DNA of 64,000 nucleotides, taken from positions 638,925 through 702,924 of the forward strand of contig CAVYXC010000003.1 of NCBI GenBank assembly GCA_963772515.1, in the 5' to 3' direction. The DNA is from JAFAHD01 sp963772515. Lineage in GTDB: Bacteria; Vulcanimicrobiota; Vulcanimicrobiia; Eremiobacterales; Eremiobacteraceae. The position numbers were made by a program, and so were the translations under genes. Below the pieces are notes generated by a model that did no database searches, was not told the origin of the DNA, and saw only the letters and a list, made by a program, of their open reading frames with translations. Shown here one piece after another: positions 15,244 to 24,105 of the stretch (position 1 is the stretch's first letter; each line of letters begins with the position of its first letter).

Positions 15244-16707
15244 GTGACCGAGGTGCTCGCTTTACTCTTTCTAGCGAGTCGGCTGTTGCTTGCCGGCGTG
15301 TTCCTATTTGCTGGCGTCGCTAAGCTTCGCGATCGTAATGGTACCTGGTCGATGCTGCGCGCGTTCGGACTGAGTATCGGAGCGAGCGACGCACTTGCGC
15401 CCGTACTCCCATGGATCGAGATCGCCACCGGGCTCGCGCTGGTCCCCACGGTGAGCGCTTGGGGAGGAGCGATCTCGGCGTTTGTCCTGCTTGCCGCGTT
15501 TTCAGCTGCGATCGCCGCCAATCTGGCGAGAGGTCGGCGACCCGAGTGCCGTTGCTTCGGTAACATCGGCGTTGAACCGATCGGGCCTACGACGCTCATC
15601 CGCAACGCATTCTTCGCCGTCCTCGCGGCCACCACGATCGTCGATCCACCGAGTCGCACGGACTTGTTCGCTATCGATTATCTGCGCGACTTCGGTTGGG
15701 TTGTCGGCGCCGTCGGACTATGCGCGGTCGTCGCGCTTCTAACGCTCCTAGTCTGGCAGATTCTCAGACAGCAGGGGCGCATGTTGCAAAGGATCGACGA
15801 CCTCGAAGCCTTAGCGGCTTCCGCCAACGGCCGCGGCACGAGCACGTCGGGTTCGTATCTGCAGTTGGGCCAGCCGGCTCCTCGATTCGAACTGAAGAAC
15901 CTTGACGGCGACGTCGTGACGCTTGCCGCGCTATGCGCAGCTGGAAAATCAGTAGCATTGTTCTTCGTGCACCCGACATGCGGCCCGTGTCGCGCTCTTG
16001 TGCCGGACATCGTTCGTTGGAGCCACGAGCTCGCGCAGACGCACTTGGCGGTCGTCATCTCACAAGGAACGCCGGCCGAGAATCGCGATTTCTTGCCCGG
16101 GTTTGCGTCTGACGCCGTGCTTTTGCAGATCGGACACGAGGTCGGTGATGCTTTTCACGCCTATGGCACGCCGGCTGCGGTTCTCGTCGACACGCGCGGG
16201 CGAATAGCGTCTGAGACCGCGGGCGGTGCAGAAGCGATCGGGTTGCTCTTGGGAGTCGAATGGCAAGCTGGTGAGTCGACCAACGGGCAAACCCACGCGA
16301 CGCCTCTCGCCATCGGCGTCGAGGCGCCCGCTTTCTCGGCGCTTACCACCGGCGGTACGACGTTGCGCTCGAGCGAACTTCTCGGTTCCGACGTCGCCCT
16401 CGTCTTTTGGAGTCCCTCGTGTGGATTCTGCCAGCAAGCGGCGGATGATTTAGTACGATGGGAGCGCATCGAAGGTCTGCGTGTCGTCGTGCTATCCTCA
16501 GCTCCGGACGACGATCTTGCCGCGCGCGGTTTTCAAGGTCCGCTCGCGATCGACGACGGCATGCGCATCGGCGCTGCGTTCGGCGCCGGCGGCACGCCAA
16601 TGGCAGTCCTCATCGCTGCCGACGGCGTAATCGCCTCAGAGCTTGCAGCGGGGCGCGATGCGATAGAGAGCCTATTCCAAGGAAGGGTTCGCTCCGCCGC
16701 TCGTTAG
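15244..16707 (+). CDS. MauE-like membrane domain fused to two thioredoxin domains
   Basis: 487 residues from a GTG. Residues 1-170 are a MauE/DoxX-type four-helix membrane domain with the CRC pair at Cys102/Cys104. Residues about 205-340 and 355-480 are two AhpC/TlpA-type thioredoxin folds with active sites CGPC (Cys246, Cys249) and CGFC (Cys393, Cys396). MauE and the thioredoxin-like MauD are needed to fold the disulfide-rich light chain of methylamine dehydrogenase. Here both functions, with the thioredoxin part doubled, sit in one chain. The gene ends stop-on-stop with a Tat-type cysteine-rich protein gene, a likely substrate. Orientation of the thioredoxin domains outside the membrane is inferred. 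Confidence 0.82.
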   Translation: MTEVLALLFLASRLLLAGVFLFAGVAKLRDRNGTWSMLRAFGLSIGASDALAPVLPWIEIATGLALVPTVSAWGGAISAFVLLAAFSAAIAANLARGRRPECRCFGNIGVEPIGPTTLIRNAFFAVLAATTIVDPPSRTDLFAIDYLRDFGWVVGAVGLCAVVALLTLLVWQILRQQGRMLQRIDDLEALAASANGRGTSTSGSYLQLGQPAPRFELKNLDGDVVTLAALCAAGKSVALFFVHPTCGPCRALVPDIVRWSHELAQTHLAVVISQGTPAENRDFLPGFASDAVLLQIGHEVGDAFHAYGTPAAVLVDTRGRIASETAGGAEAIGLLLGVEWQAGESTNGQTHATPLAIGVEAPAFSALTTGGTTLRSSELLGSDVALVFWSPSCGFCQQAADDLVRWERIEGLRVVVLSSAPDDDLAARGFQGPLAIDDGMRIGAAFGAGGTPMAVLIAADGVIASELAAGRDAIESLFQGRVRSAAR

Positions 16708-18488
16708 TGGATCCAGTTGCCGCAGGCGAATTCCGTACCGTTGCCTCCGCACTGCTGCCCCGGACCGCAGCACGTGCCTGCACAGCATGCGAGCCCAGCC
16801 GTACAACAGACATCCTTGGTCGATCCATTGCGATACGCGCTGTGACACACGCTGTACCCGTGCAAGCACAGTGAGATCTTACTAGCCGATGGCCGAGGGC
16901 TAGGCGTGCCAAAGCTCGGGTAGTAGCATTGGCCGGTGGCTTGATGGCACAACTCTCCATTGACGCAGCATTGGTCGCCGCAGAATGTTCCAGGACAGCA
17001 AACCCCATTGCGGCAAATCGCGCCGGGCGGGCAGCAAGTCGAACCGCAGATAGAAGAGCCCGACGGGCAGCAGAGCGACTGCGATGCGTTGGCGCATACG
17101 CTGCCAGGCGAACAACACGATACTCCGCAACACGCTGAATCTTGCGGGCAGCAAAAGTTGCCGCAGCAATGCGAGCCCTGAGAGCAGCAGATGTCGTTGC
17201 CGCAGCAGACGTCGCCATTGGCGCAACAGAACGGAAAGCCGCTCGTGGCACCCATGCAAGCTATCGTGTACCCGGGCGGGCAGCATGTGCTCGGTTGGCC
17301 GACACACACGGCGCTACCAGTGCAGCATTTCGATCCGCAGCAGGTATCGCCAGTGTCGCAACCATTGGCGGGTCCACAGACGGTCTGCATGCAACCCGCG
17401 CCCGGTATCCAGCAGCCCAGCGCTGCCGCGACCGCTTCGGCTTGGCATGAAATTGCCGCAGTGATGCAGGGCACGCAACCCCACAACAAATCCGCACCGA
17501 GGGTCGTCCAGCAGCCCGTGGCCTGATTGGCCGCGGCGTTCATACACGAGTTGCAATTGGGCGTGCTCGGTGCGCCGGACTCGTTCTGATTCTCAACGCC
17601 CGCGGCGCCGCCATAGGTCGCTGGCGCGCGGTTTTCATCTGCGATGATGGCCGGCTGGGCAAGTGATCGAAAGAATCTCGCCCTGCTTGCGACGTCTCGC
17701 GACACGCCTCCTACGCGCGGCGGCGTGGAAGAACACGACCTCCGCTCGCTGGCGAAGCGCTGCATAAGACTTTGAATCCCGTCGTAAAGCGTGTGGTCCA
17801 CGCTGACCGCGACCGGCGTCGCATCGCTTGTGAATTGGGCGTGGAGCGTGCGCAACGTTGTCGCGTTGTGAACCAGAGTTGAGGATCCTGTCTGCACGGT
17901 GCCGTGGACCGACGATCCCTGGAATGTCAGCATGGCGCCGCTGATGCCTTGAACTGCAGGGCCATACTCGAAGCGCATCGTTCCGGATTGGGATCCGCCC
18001 CGAACGGCGTTGCGCTCTGACTCGACCTTGACGACCGAAGCGCCGCCGGACGTCACTTCGATGGTATCGGTCACCTGGGCGGAGAGCTGCCTCCCCGTGC
18101 CTGAGATTGTGGTTCGGTGATAGACGACTAGCGTGAGCGATTGACTACCGGCTGAGCCCGTCGCGCGATAATAGAAGTCAGCGTTGCGACCGGATAGGCT
18201 GAACTCGCACGGTCCGGTTTTGTAGGCGGTGGGAAGATGCAGTGTGCGCACCTGGATTCCGCGCCGCGATGCCGACGCCCCGATCGTGTGCAGCGTGGGG
18301 CTGCCAGTCGGCGGCGGCGAGCCGCCGATGGTTTCGCTTGGATGCAGGGTTTGACTAGGGGCGGCGCCTGCGCGCGAGGGCCACGAAGCATTCGCCGCGG
18401 CGATAATCGCAGCCATTTTGCCCAATGCGACGCGGCGCGACTCGTATGGCCGCGAAAGCGATTTTGCAAAATTATCAAACCAGTGCAT
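16704..18488 (-). CDS. Tat-type exported cysteine-rich protein with granulin-like CC repeats
   Basis: 594 residues. SRRVALG at residues 17-23, followed by a mild hydrophobic stretch and a cleavable region near residue 42, resembles a twin-arginine signal. Residues about 75-240 are a beta-rich domain with few Cys. The last 280 residues hold about 56 Cys, many as CC pairs in short units of the type CCGxxCC, a granulin-like disulfide ladder. Tat export fits a protein folded, or metal-loaded, before transport. Its stop codon overlaps that of the MauE-thioredoxin gene (convergent), and I infer that the neighbour forms or isomerises its disulfides. Function unknown. Confidence 0.7.
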   Translation of the reverse strand: MHWFDNFAKSLSRPYESRRVALGKMAAIIAAANASWPSRAGAAPSQTLHPSETIGGSPPPTGSPTLHTIGASASRRGIQVRTLHLPTAYKTGPCEFSLSGRNADFYYRATGSAGSQSLTLVVYHRTTISGTGRQLSAQVTDTIEVTSGGASVVKVESERNAVRGGSQSGTMRFEYGPAVQGISGAMLTFQGSSVHGTVQTGSSTLVHNATTLRTLHAQFTSDATPVAVSVDHTLYDGIQSLMQRFASERRSCSSTPPRVGGVSRDVASRARFFRSLAQPAIIADENRAPATYGGAAGVENQNESGAPSTPNCNSCMNAAANQATGCWTTLGADLLWGCVPCITAAISCQAEAVAAALGCWIPGAGCMQTVCGPANGCDTGDTCCGSKCCTGSAVCVGQPSTCCPPGYTIACMGATSGFPFCCANGDVCCGNDICCSQGSHCCGNFCCPQDSACCGVSCCSPGSVCANASQSLCCPSGSSICGSTCCPPGAICRNGVCCPGTFCGDQCCVNGELCHQATGQCYYPSFGTPSPRPSASKISLCLHGYSVCHSAYRNGSTKDVCCTAGLACCAGTCCGPGQQCGGNGTEFACGNWIH

Positions 18489-18806
18489 GACGAAAAGCCT
18501 CGCCTGCTATCGAGCGATTGACTGTGCTCGGCTTTGTCGAGAAGTGGGGGCAGCTCCTGCGGCTGGATGGAGGTCTTTTGGGGTTTCGACAGGAGTTCGC
18601 ACTGGCGCGCGCTGGTCGCCCAGAAAACGTGCAACCACGTGCTTGCTCGACCGCCCCATCGCGGCGCTCACGGCATTTGCACAACCTTCTCTCACACCAG
18701 CTTAAATCGGTCATGCTATTCTTGGCGTGACAGGGACGTTATGTCTGCAGAAGGGTCGCGAAACAGGGGTGCGTTTGCGAAACGTGGCCCTGCTAGGAGG
18801 ATCCAA
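18489..18806. other. Divergent intergenic region
   Basis: About 320 bp between the start of the cysteine-rich gene (minus) and the FecR/DUF6600 gene (plus). It should hold both promoters. The frame of the plus-strand gene is open upstream, but the AGGAGG and signal peptide place the real start at 18807. I see no other feature. Confidence 0.4.
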
Positions 18807-21119
18807 ATGTGGACTACAATTTCTCGAACGATCGGCCGCCTCTGGTGCGGCTTGTTTTTGGTTTCTTGCGTTCTCTCCATGCCGCTGGCTCCCGCGGCTG
18901 CAGATGATTCCACACCGCCTGATGTCGCGCGCATCAGCGCCATCGAGGGCGGCGTCACCATGCAGCGGGGAGATTCCGGCGACGCCGTCGACGCGACGGT
19001 AAACGCGCCGGTGAACGTCGGCGACTATATCACCACCGCGGCCGATGCCCGCGCTGAAGTACAGTTCGACAACGCGGATTTCGTACGCATCGCGGACAAC
19101 TCGCAGTTGCGCTTCACGCAGCTCGACTCCAACGCCAACGCACTGCAGCTCGCATCCGGCGCCGTGCAGGTCGCGCTGCTGCGCTACACCGACGCTCGAC
19201 CTCAGGTCGAGACGCCCTCGATCAAGGTCGTTCCCGACGAAGCGGGCGAGTACCGCATCGTTGTGGACGCGGACGGCAACACCTGGGTGACGGTGCGTTC
19301 CGGCAGCGCTGACCTGGTCGCTCCCGACGGTACGCAAACCATCTCTGCGAAGACAAGCGTCGAGATCTCTGGTGACGCTTCATCGCCGGACATCCGCGCC
19401 GTGGACTATGTCGCGATGGACGACTTCGACACGTGGAACGCGCAGCGCGACCAGTACGCGAACGCGGCGTTCTCCAGTCCCGCCGCAAGCACCGACATCA
19501 CCGGCCTTGACGATCTAAGCACCTACGGCAATTGGCAAAACGTTCCCGGCGACGGTGAAGCATGGGTCCCCAACAATCAGACCGCCGACTGGGCGCCATA
19601 TCAAGACGGCCGTTGGGCATGGGAACCGTACTATGGATGGACGTGGGTCGGCTACGAGCCGTGGGGCTGGGCGCCGTACCATTACGGCCGATGGGTGTAT
19701 GCGGGCAATGTCGGGTGGGCGTGGTGCCCGGGTCCGGCAAACGTGCGTCCGGCCTATCAACCCGCGCTCGTCGCCTTCTTCGGCTTCAACATCGGCGGCG
19801 TCAACGTCGGCCTGAGCTTCGGCAATGCGTTCAGCAACGTCGGCTGGGTGCCGCTCGCGCCGGGCGAGCCCTACTATCCGTGGGGCGGCGGTCGCAACGT
19901 CTCGATCACAAACATCACGAACGTGACCAATATAACGAACATCACCAACATCTATAACTACCGCAACGCGCACGGCCGCAACGGCGTCGCCGTCGTCTCG
20001 CAAGGTGACTTCACAAATGGGTCCCGCTACCAGTACGAAAACGTGCACGCTAACGACCTGCATCAAGTCGCGCTCGCCAAGAACGCACTGCCGGTCGTGC
20101 CGACCAATCAGTCCTTGCGCTTCTCGACGGGCACGGTCGCCAAAGCGCCCATGATCTCGAATCGGTTCGAGAAACTACCGACGCCCCATACACCGCAAAC
20201 GTTCTCGAACGCGCGCAGCACGATCCAGACGTTCGCACAGCACATGCAAACGCCGATCCAGACGACGCGAACATCGACGGCACCGAGCAACGGCGTGGCG
20301 CAACACCCGTTCATCACAACTAAAGGCACCAATAGCACGATCCCGCCGAGCAAGACGGTGACGTCGAACTCGACGACGCCGACAGGTGTGTGGGGCAGGT
20401 TCGGTTCGCAAGGACCATCGGCCAGCGCACCGAGCAACGCGGTAGCGCAACACCCGTTCATCACAACTAAAGGCACCAATAGCACGATCCCGCCGAGCAA
20501 AACGGTAACGTCGACCTCGACGACGCCGACAGGTGTGTGGGGCAGGTTCGGTTCGCAAGGACCATCGGCCAGCGCACCGAGCAACGCGGTGGCGCAACAC
20601 CCGTTCATCACCACCAAAGGCACCAATAGCACGATCCCGCCGAGCAAAACGGTAACGTCGACCTCGACGACGCCGACAGGTGTGTGGGGTAGGTTCGGTT
20701 CGCAAGGACAGTCGGCCAGCGCACCGAGCAACGCGGTGGCGCAACACCCGTTCATCACCACCAAAGGCACCAATAGCACGATCCCGCCGAGCAAGACGGT
20801 GACGTCGACCTCGACGGCGCCAACGGGTTGGGGGCGGTTCGACACGCAAAGCGTCACGCCACGCACGAACACCGCCACGACGTTCCAACGTGCGCCCGTG
20901 ACGAACGTGCCGGTGCAGCGTTACAATACGCAAGTCATCGCGCCGCGCGTACCGCAGCAGCCCGCGAACCCCCGCACCAACGTGATGTACAACGCGCCGA
21001 GCGTTCACTACAATAACTCCGCTCCCACCTACAGCCGATCGGTCAGCGCCCCAGCTTCCGCGCCGTCAGTCAGCAGAGCGCAGACCGCATCCAATCACAC
21101 CAAGCACGGCCAGAACTAA
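18807..21119 (+). CDS. Secreted FecR/DUF6600 protein with tandem-repeat tail
   Basis: 770 residues from an ATG with TAGGAGG 7 nt ahead. The signal peptide ends near residue 34 (APAAA). Residues about 40-190 are a FecR domain (ISAIEGGVTMQRGDSG, DNSQLRFTQL). Residues about 250-360 are a DUF6600 region extremely rich in Trp and Tyr (WAPYQDGRW, WVGYEPWGW, WCPGP). A run of NIT/NVT repeats follows, and then a Ser/Thr/Pro-rich tail with nearly four 49-residue repeats. Proteins of this architecture are common in soil bacteria; a cell-surface structural role is inferred. A terminator follows the gene. Confidence 0.8.
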   Translation: MWTTISRTIGRLWCGLFLVSCVLSMPLAPAAADDSTPPDVARISAIEGGVTMQRGDSGDAVDATVNAPVNVGDYITTAADARAEVQFDNADFVRIADNSQLRFTQLDSNANALQLASGAVQVALLRYTDARPQVETPSIKVVPDEAGEYRIVVDADGNTWVTVRSGSADLVAPDGTQTISAKTSVEISGDASSPDIRAVDYVAMDDFDTWNAQRDQYANAAFSSPAASTDITGLDDLSTYGNWQNVPGDGEAWVPNNQTADWAPYQDGRWAWEPYYGWTWVGYEPWGWAPYHYGRWVYAGNVGWAWCPGPANVRPAYQPALVAFFGFNIGGVNVGLSFGNAFSNVGWVPLAPGEPYYPWGGGRNVSITNITNVTNITNITNIYNYRNAHGRNGVAVVSQGDFTNGSRYQYENVHANDLHQVALAKNALPVVPTNQSLRFSTGTVAKAPMISNRFEKLPTPHTPQTFSNARSTIQTFAQHMQTPIQTTRTSTAPSNGVAQHPFITTKGTNSTIPPSKTVTSNSTTPTGVWGRFGSQGPSASAPSNAVAQHPFITTKGTNSTIPPSKTVTSTSTTPTGVWGRFGSQGPSASAPSNAVAQHPFITTKGTNSTIPPSKTVTSTSTTPTGVWGRFGSQGQSASAPSNAVAQHPFITTKGTNSTIPPSKTVTSTSTAPTGWGRFDTQSVTPRTNTATTFQRAPVTNVPVQRYNTQVIAPRVPQQPANPRTNVMYNAPSVHYNNSAPTYSRSVSAPASAPSVSRAQTASNHTKHGQN
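20283..20840 (+). repeat. 147-bp tandem repeats inside the FecR/DUF6600 gene
   Basis: Units begin at 20283, 20430, 20577 and 20724 with the same CCGAGCAACG start, each 147 bp and encoding 49 residues (VAQHPFITTKGTNS, then IPPSKTVTS, then TGVWGRFGSQG). The copies differ at only a few bases, several of them silent, and the last is incomplete. Near identity at DNA level points to recent unequal exchange. Confidence 0.9.
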
Positions 21120-21140
21120 CCGGCCGTTCCCACGACAAAA

Positions 21141-21175
21141 GAGCCGCCCGGCTGATAGCCGGGCGGCTCTTTCTT
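21141..21175. terminator. Bidirectional terminator
   Basis: Perfect 13-bp GC stem GAGCCGCCCGGCT / AGCCGGGCGGCTC with a GAT loop, AAAA on one side and TTTCTT on the other. It serves the FecR/DUF6600 gene and the convergent glycosidase-like gene, which ends 5 bp beyond. Confidence 0.9.
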
Positions 21176-21179
21176 ATCC

Positions 21180-22328
21180 TTAATAAGGAGAGGTCTTGAG
21201 CGGCGGGCGCGTCGGATGGGCGGTGAACAGCGACGCACCATAACGCAGCACCGCTTGCATCCCATCATCAAGCACGTCACGTTCGTAGATCTCGAGGTAG
21301 GTCACGCGCTTGCCGGTGCTGTTCGGAGCTAGCCCTTTGTCGATCGCCTTTTGCAGGATCAGGGCTGGAGAATCGCCCGGAGCGCCCATGCCCGGATTGC
21401 TAGCGGATGTACGCATCTGCAGCCCGGTGGCGGCGCGGCCGCTGTAGCTCAACAGAAACGTCATGGGCTCTTCGTCCGAACCTGGAATCGCGTCGAGATT
21501 GCTGTATTGCAGCGCGAAGCGACCGCCGGGGACTGAACTCGCCGCGTCGATGATCCGCTGTCTGGTTTGTAGGTGCTCGCTGGGATCGCGCTTGCCTTGA
21601 TCGTTGAGGTTCAGCCCGCTTCCCAGCCCGGAAAGGGAGACATATTGATTGGGGAAGTCCGTCGCATACGTTTGTAGCGCTTGCTGCCACGCGCCGATGT
21701 ACTTAGTGGGCGTGTACGAGTCTGCTTGCCACTTCTTGAGGTCCGGCGGCGTCTGTGGCAACGTCGTCTCCACGGATACCGACGTCGGACCCGCCGCGCC
21801 GATCATCCGAAACGCGGGCGTGGTCCCGTACCTGTCACTCACGAGCTTCACGAACGCGAACCAGCGCTTGAGGTAGACCGGATCCCACGGCATCGGCAGC
21901 GTCATGATGTCGCCCTTGCCGGGACCATATTGGATCGGGAACGTATCGCTCTGGACGCCTTCGAGCGCCCAGGCCGGAGTGAAAAAGCCCGGGAAGATGA
22001 GCAGCTGCACCCATTTCTTTGACAACGCCGCGGCGGCGAACAGTTCGTCCAGCTTCGTCCAATCCGGTTTGCCCTCGGTAGGCTCGAGGTCGCTCCAGTG
22101 GATCTGAAGCGCCACACCGCTTATGGATGGATTTGCCACCGCCGTGCGCCACGATGCGTCGTCTAGGTCCTTGGTCGTCAGCACGACGACCAATCCCGCG
22201 GGTGGCAGGCTGATCGAGGTGGCGCCCGATTGGCCGGGTTTTTCCATGGCGCCAGCGGGAAACTGGAGCAGGGCAGCGGCGAGAATAAGCGCGCTCGCGA
22301 CAATGGGCCGTACACGGTGCGTCAACAT
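21180..22328 (-). CDS. Secreted glycoside hydrolase-like TIM-barrel protein
   Basis: 382 residues; the ATG at 22328 has AAGGAGG 8 nt ahead and starts a signal peptide (to about residue 26). The mature protein resembles GH42/GH-A type barrels: IHWSDLEPTEGKPDWTKLDELF, the usual first strand and helix of such enzymes, and WVQLLIFPGFFTPAWALEG. I could not place the two catalytic glutamates with confidence, and the family assignment is tentative. Divergent from the tyrosinase gene, with which it shares a 110-bp control region. Confidence 0.55.
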   Translation of the reverse strand: MLTHRVRPIVASALILAAALLQFPAGAMEKPGQSGATSISLPPAGLVVVLTTKDLDDASWRTAVANPSISGVALQIHWSDLEPTEGKPDWTKLDELFAAAALSKKWVQLLIFPGFFTPAWALEGVQSDTFPIQYGPGKGDIMTLPMPWDPVYLKRWFAFVKLVSDRYGTTPAFRMIGAAGPTSVSVETTLPQTPPDLKKWQADSYTPTKYIGAWQQALQTYATDFPNQYVSLSGLGSGLNLNDQGKRDPSEHLQTRQRIIDAASSVPGGRFALQYSNLDAIPGSDEEPMTFLLSYSGRAATGLQMRTSASNPGMGAPGDSPALILQKAIDKGLAPNSTGKRVTYLEIYERDVLDDGMQAVLRYGASLFTAHPTRPPLKTSPY

Positions 22329-22439
22329 CTCAGCACCTCCTTGTGTCCCTATAACGCGGTCATCCCCTTTTCCGTTCATCTGATGGACAAACCGTGCCGA
22401 TTGGGTTATGCTTCTTGGCAACGAAGCGGAGGGACCGCC

Positions 22440-23891
22440 ATGGAAAAGCATGACGCCGATCGCGATCGGTCGAGTCTAAGCCGTCATCGTTTTCTGCGCG
22501 TCGCCGGCGCAACAGCGCTCGCCGCTTCGAGCGCGTCGCTGTTCGACATCCAGGCCGCGCTTGCCGCACCGGTCGTGCGAAAAGATATCGGCGGCTTGAG
22601 CGCGAGCGACTCGATCATCAAGTCCTATGTCAAGGCCATCGCCAAGATGCGGGCGCTCGATACGACCCATCCGAACAGTCCCTTGAGTTGGAACTATCAA
22701 GCGGCGATCCATGGGACCGTTCTCTCCGGACATCCTGGCATATGGAACACGTGCGAGCACGGCACGGAGTGGTTCTGGTCGTGGCATCGCATGTATCTTC
22801 ACTGGTTCGAAAACATCATCCGCAAGATGTCCGGCGACCCCGGCTGGGCGCTGCCGTTCTGGGCCTGGGACTCGGCGAGCGAACGTCAATTGCCCGCGAT
22901 GTTCCGCGACAAGAGCAGTGCGCTCTATTGGCCACACCGAGATTCGGCGATGAATGACGGCAGCGGTTCGCTGCCCGCGTGGCGTGTGGACTATTCGGCC
23001 GCGTTTGCGACCCCGATCTACACTACCGCCCCGCTGAGCACCGGCGCCAACGATATGTTCCAAAACACGCCGCACGGTGCCGTGCACATGGGCGTGGGCG
23101 ATTGGTTCGGCAATATCCAAAAGGCGGCGCAAGACCCGATCTTCTACCTGCATCACGCCAACTGCGATCGCTTGTGGCAGGTGTGGCGCGGCAGTTACGG
23201 CGGCAACGATCCGGTGACGGACTCGACCTGGACGGGCAAGAGCGCGACCTTTTACAACCAGAATGGCCACACCGTCGCGATGAATGCGTGCGAAGTCCTC
23301 AATGCAGCGCAGCAACTCAACTATGTCTATCAAGGCGGCCCGACGCTCACGCCCGAGCACTGCCTGCCGACGCTATCCCCGCACGCCTGCTGCATCCCGC
23401 TGCTCGAGGTGTTGTACCAGCTCCCAAACCCGCCGGTCGAACTCACACAACAAACGGTCTCGATCCCGATCCAATTGCCGACCACAGTGCGAGAAAAGCT
23501 CGCGAGCTTCGGACGCACCCCGGACCAGCACATCTACCTCCAGCTCGGCGGCATTCATACGCCGACGCAGCCCGGCGTGATCTGGGAGACGTACATCGGC
23601 CTTCCGCCAAATGTCGCGCCGGACCCGAGCGGCCCCTATTACGTAGGCAACGTCGCGATGTTCGGCGTCGGCATACGCGACCAGATGCCCGAGATGTTCC
23701 GGCCGGCGCAGATCGCTTTACGGATCAATGCCGCACTGCGCGCCTCGGCGCAGACGAGCGGTGGAATGCTTCGGGTCACGTTCGTGCCTTCGGGTATCTT
23801 GATCAACGGCAAGCGATCGGTTCCCCAAGTGAAATCGACGGTGACGATATCTCAGATGAAGCTCATCGGGGAGACGATCAAGCGCCAGTAG
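22440..23891 (+). CDS. Tyrosinase-like copper oxidase
   Basis: 483 residues from an ATG after GCGGAGGG. The N-terminus SRHRFLRVAGATALAAS resembles a Tat signal but has RHR instead of RR. The CuA site is seen in HGT (His91), CEHGTEW (His107) and WSWHRMYL (His116). The CuB site is in HGAVH (His212, His216) and DPIFYLHHANCDRLW (His238/239), matching the type 3 dinuclear copper centre of tyrosinases and catechol oxidases. The C-terminal 200 residues are beta-rich, as in polyphenol oxidases that carry a capping domain. It would oxidise phenols outside the cytoplasm. Confidence 0.88.
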   Translation: MEKHDADRDRSSLSRHRFLRVAGATALAASSASLFDIQAALAAPVVRKDIGGLSASDSIIKSYVKAIAKMRALDTTHPNSPLSWNYQAAIHGTVLSGHPGIWNTCEHGTEWFWSWHRMYLHWFENIIRKMSGDPGWALPFWAWDSASERQLPAMFRDKSSALYWPHRDSAMNDGSGSLPAWRVDYSAAFATPIYTTAPLSTGANDMFQNTPHGAVHMGVGDWFGNIQKAAQDPIFYLHHANCDRLWQVWRGSYGGNDPVTDSTWTGKSATFYNQNGHTVAMNACEVLNAAQQLNYVYQGGPTLTPEHCLPTLSPHACCIPLLEVLYQLPNPPVELTQQTVSIPIQLPTTVREKLASFGRTPDQHIYLQLGGIHTPTQPGVIWETYIGLPPNVAPDPSGPYYVGNVAMFGVGIRDQMPEMFRPAQIALRINAALRASAQTSGGMLRVTFVPSGILINGKRSVPQVKSTVTISQMKLIGETIKRQ

Positions 23892-23898
23892 AACCTGG

Positions 23899-24105
23899 AT
23901 GACCATGAACTACCGATACGGCGATAAAGTGTGGATCAAGAACCACGGCGTCGAGGGCACGATCATCGAAGTGCGCACGCGCGCCATCGTGGTGCGCTTC
24001 GAGCACAAGGGCGAGCTCGTGGAGCGTCACTTCGTCGAGGACGACCTGCAACGGCTCCCAACCACCAAAGAGCGGGTCATCGATCATCCGAACGAGCCTG
24101 GCTAA
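23899..24105 (+). CDS. Small KOW-like protein of unknown function
   Basis: 68 residues, starting 7 bp after the tyrosinase gene; an ATG two codons later is also possible. The sequence YGDKVWIKNHGVEGTIIEVR then IVVRFEHKGELVERHF has the look of a small SH3/KOW barrel that could bind nucleic acid or protein, though no family is certain. Its stop overlaps by three bases the stop of the convergent DUF4239 gene. Confidence 0.5.
   Translation: MTMNYRYGDKVWIKNHGVEGTIIEVRTRAIVVRFEHKGELVERHFVEDDLQRLPTTKERVIDHPNEPG

Noticed and set aside
20283..20840. CRISPR array
   Set aside because: The regular repeats are 147 bp, contiguous, in frame and part of a coding region, without spacers. No cas gene is present in the window.
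20108..20878. Long minus-strand repetitive frame opposite the FecR/DUF6600 tail
   Set aside because: It mirrors the 147-bp repeats in antisense. The plus strand has the ribosome binding site, signal peptide and domains.
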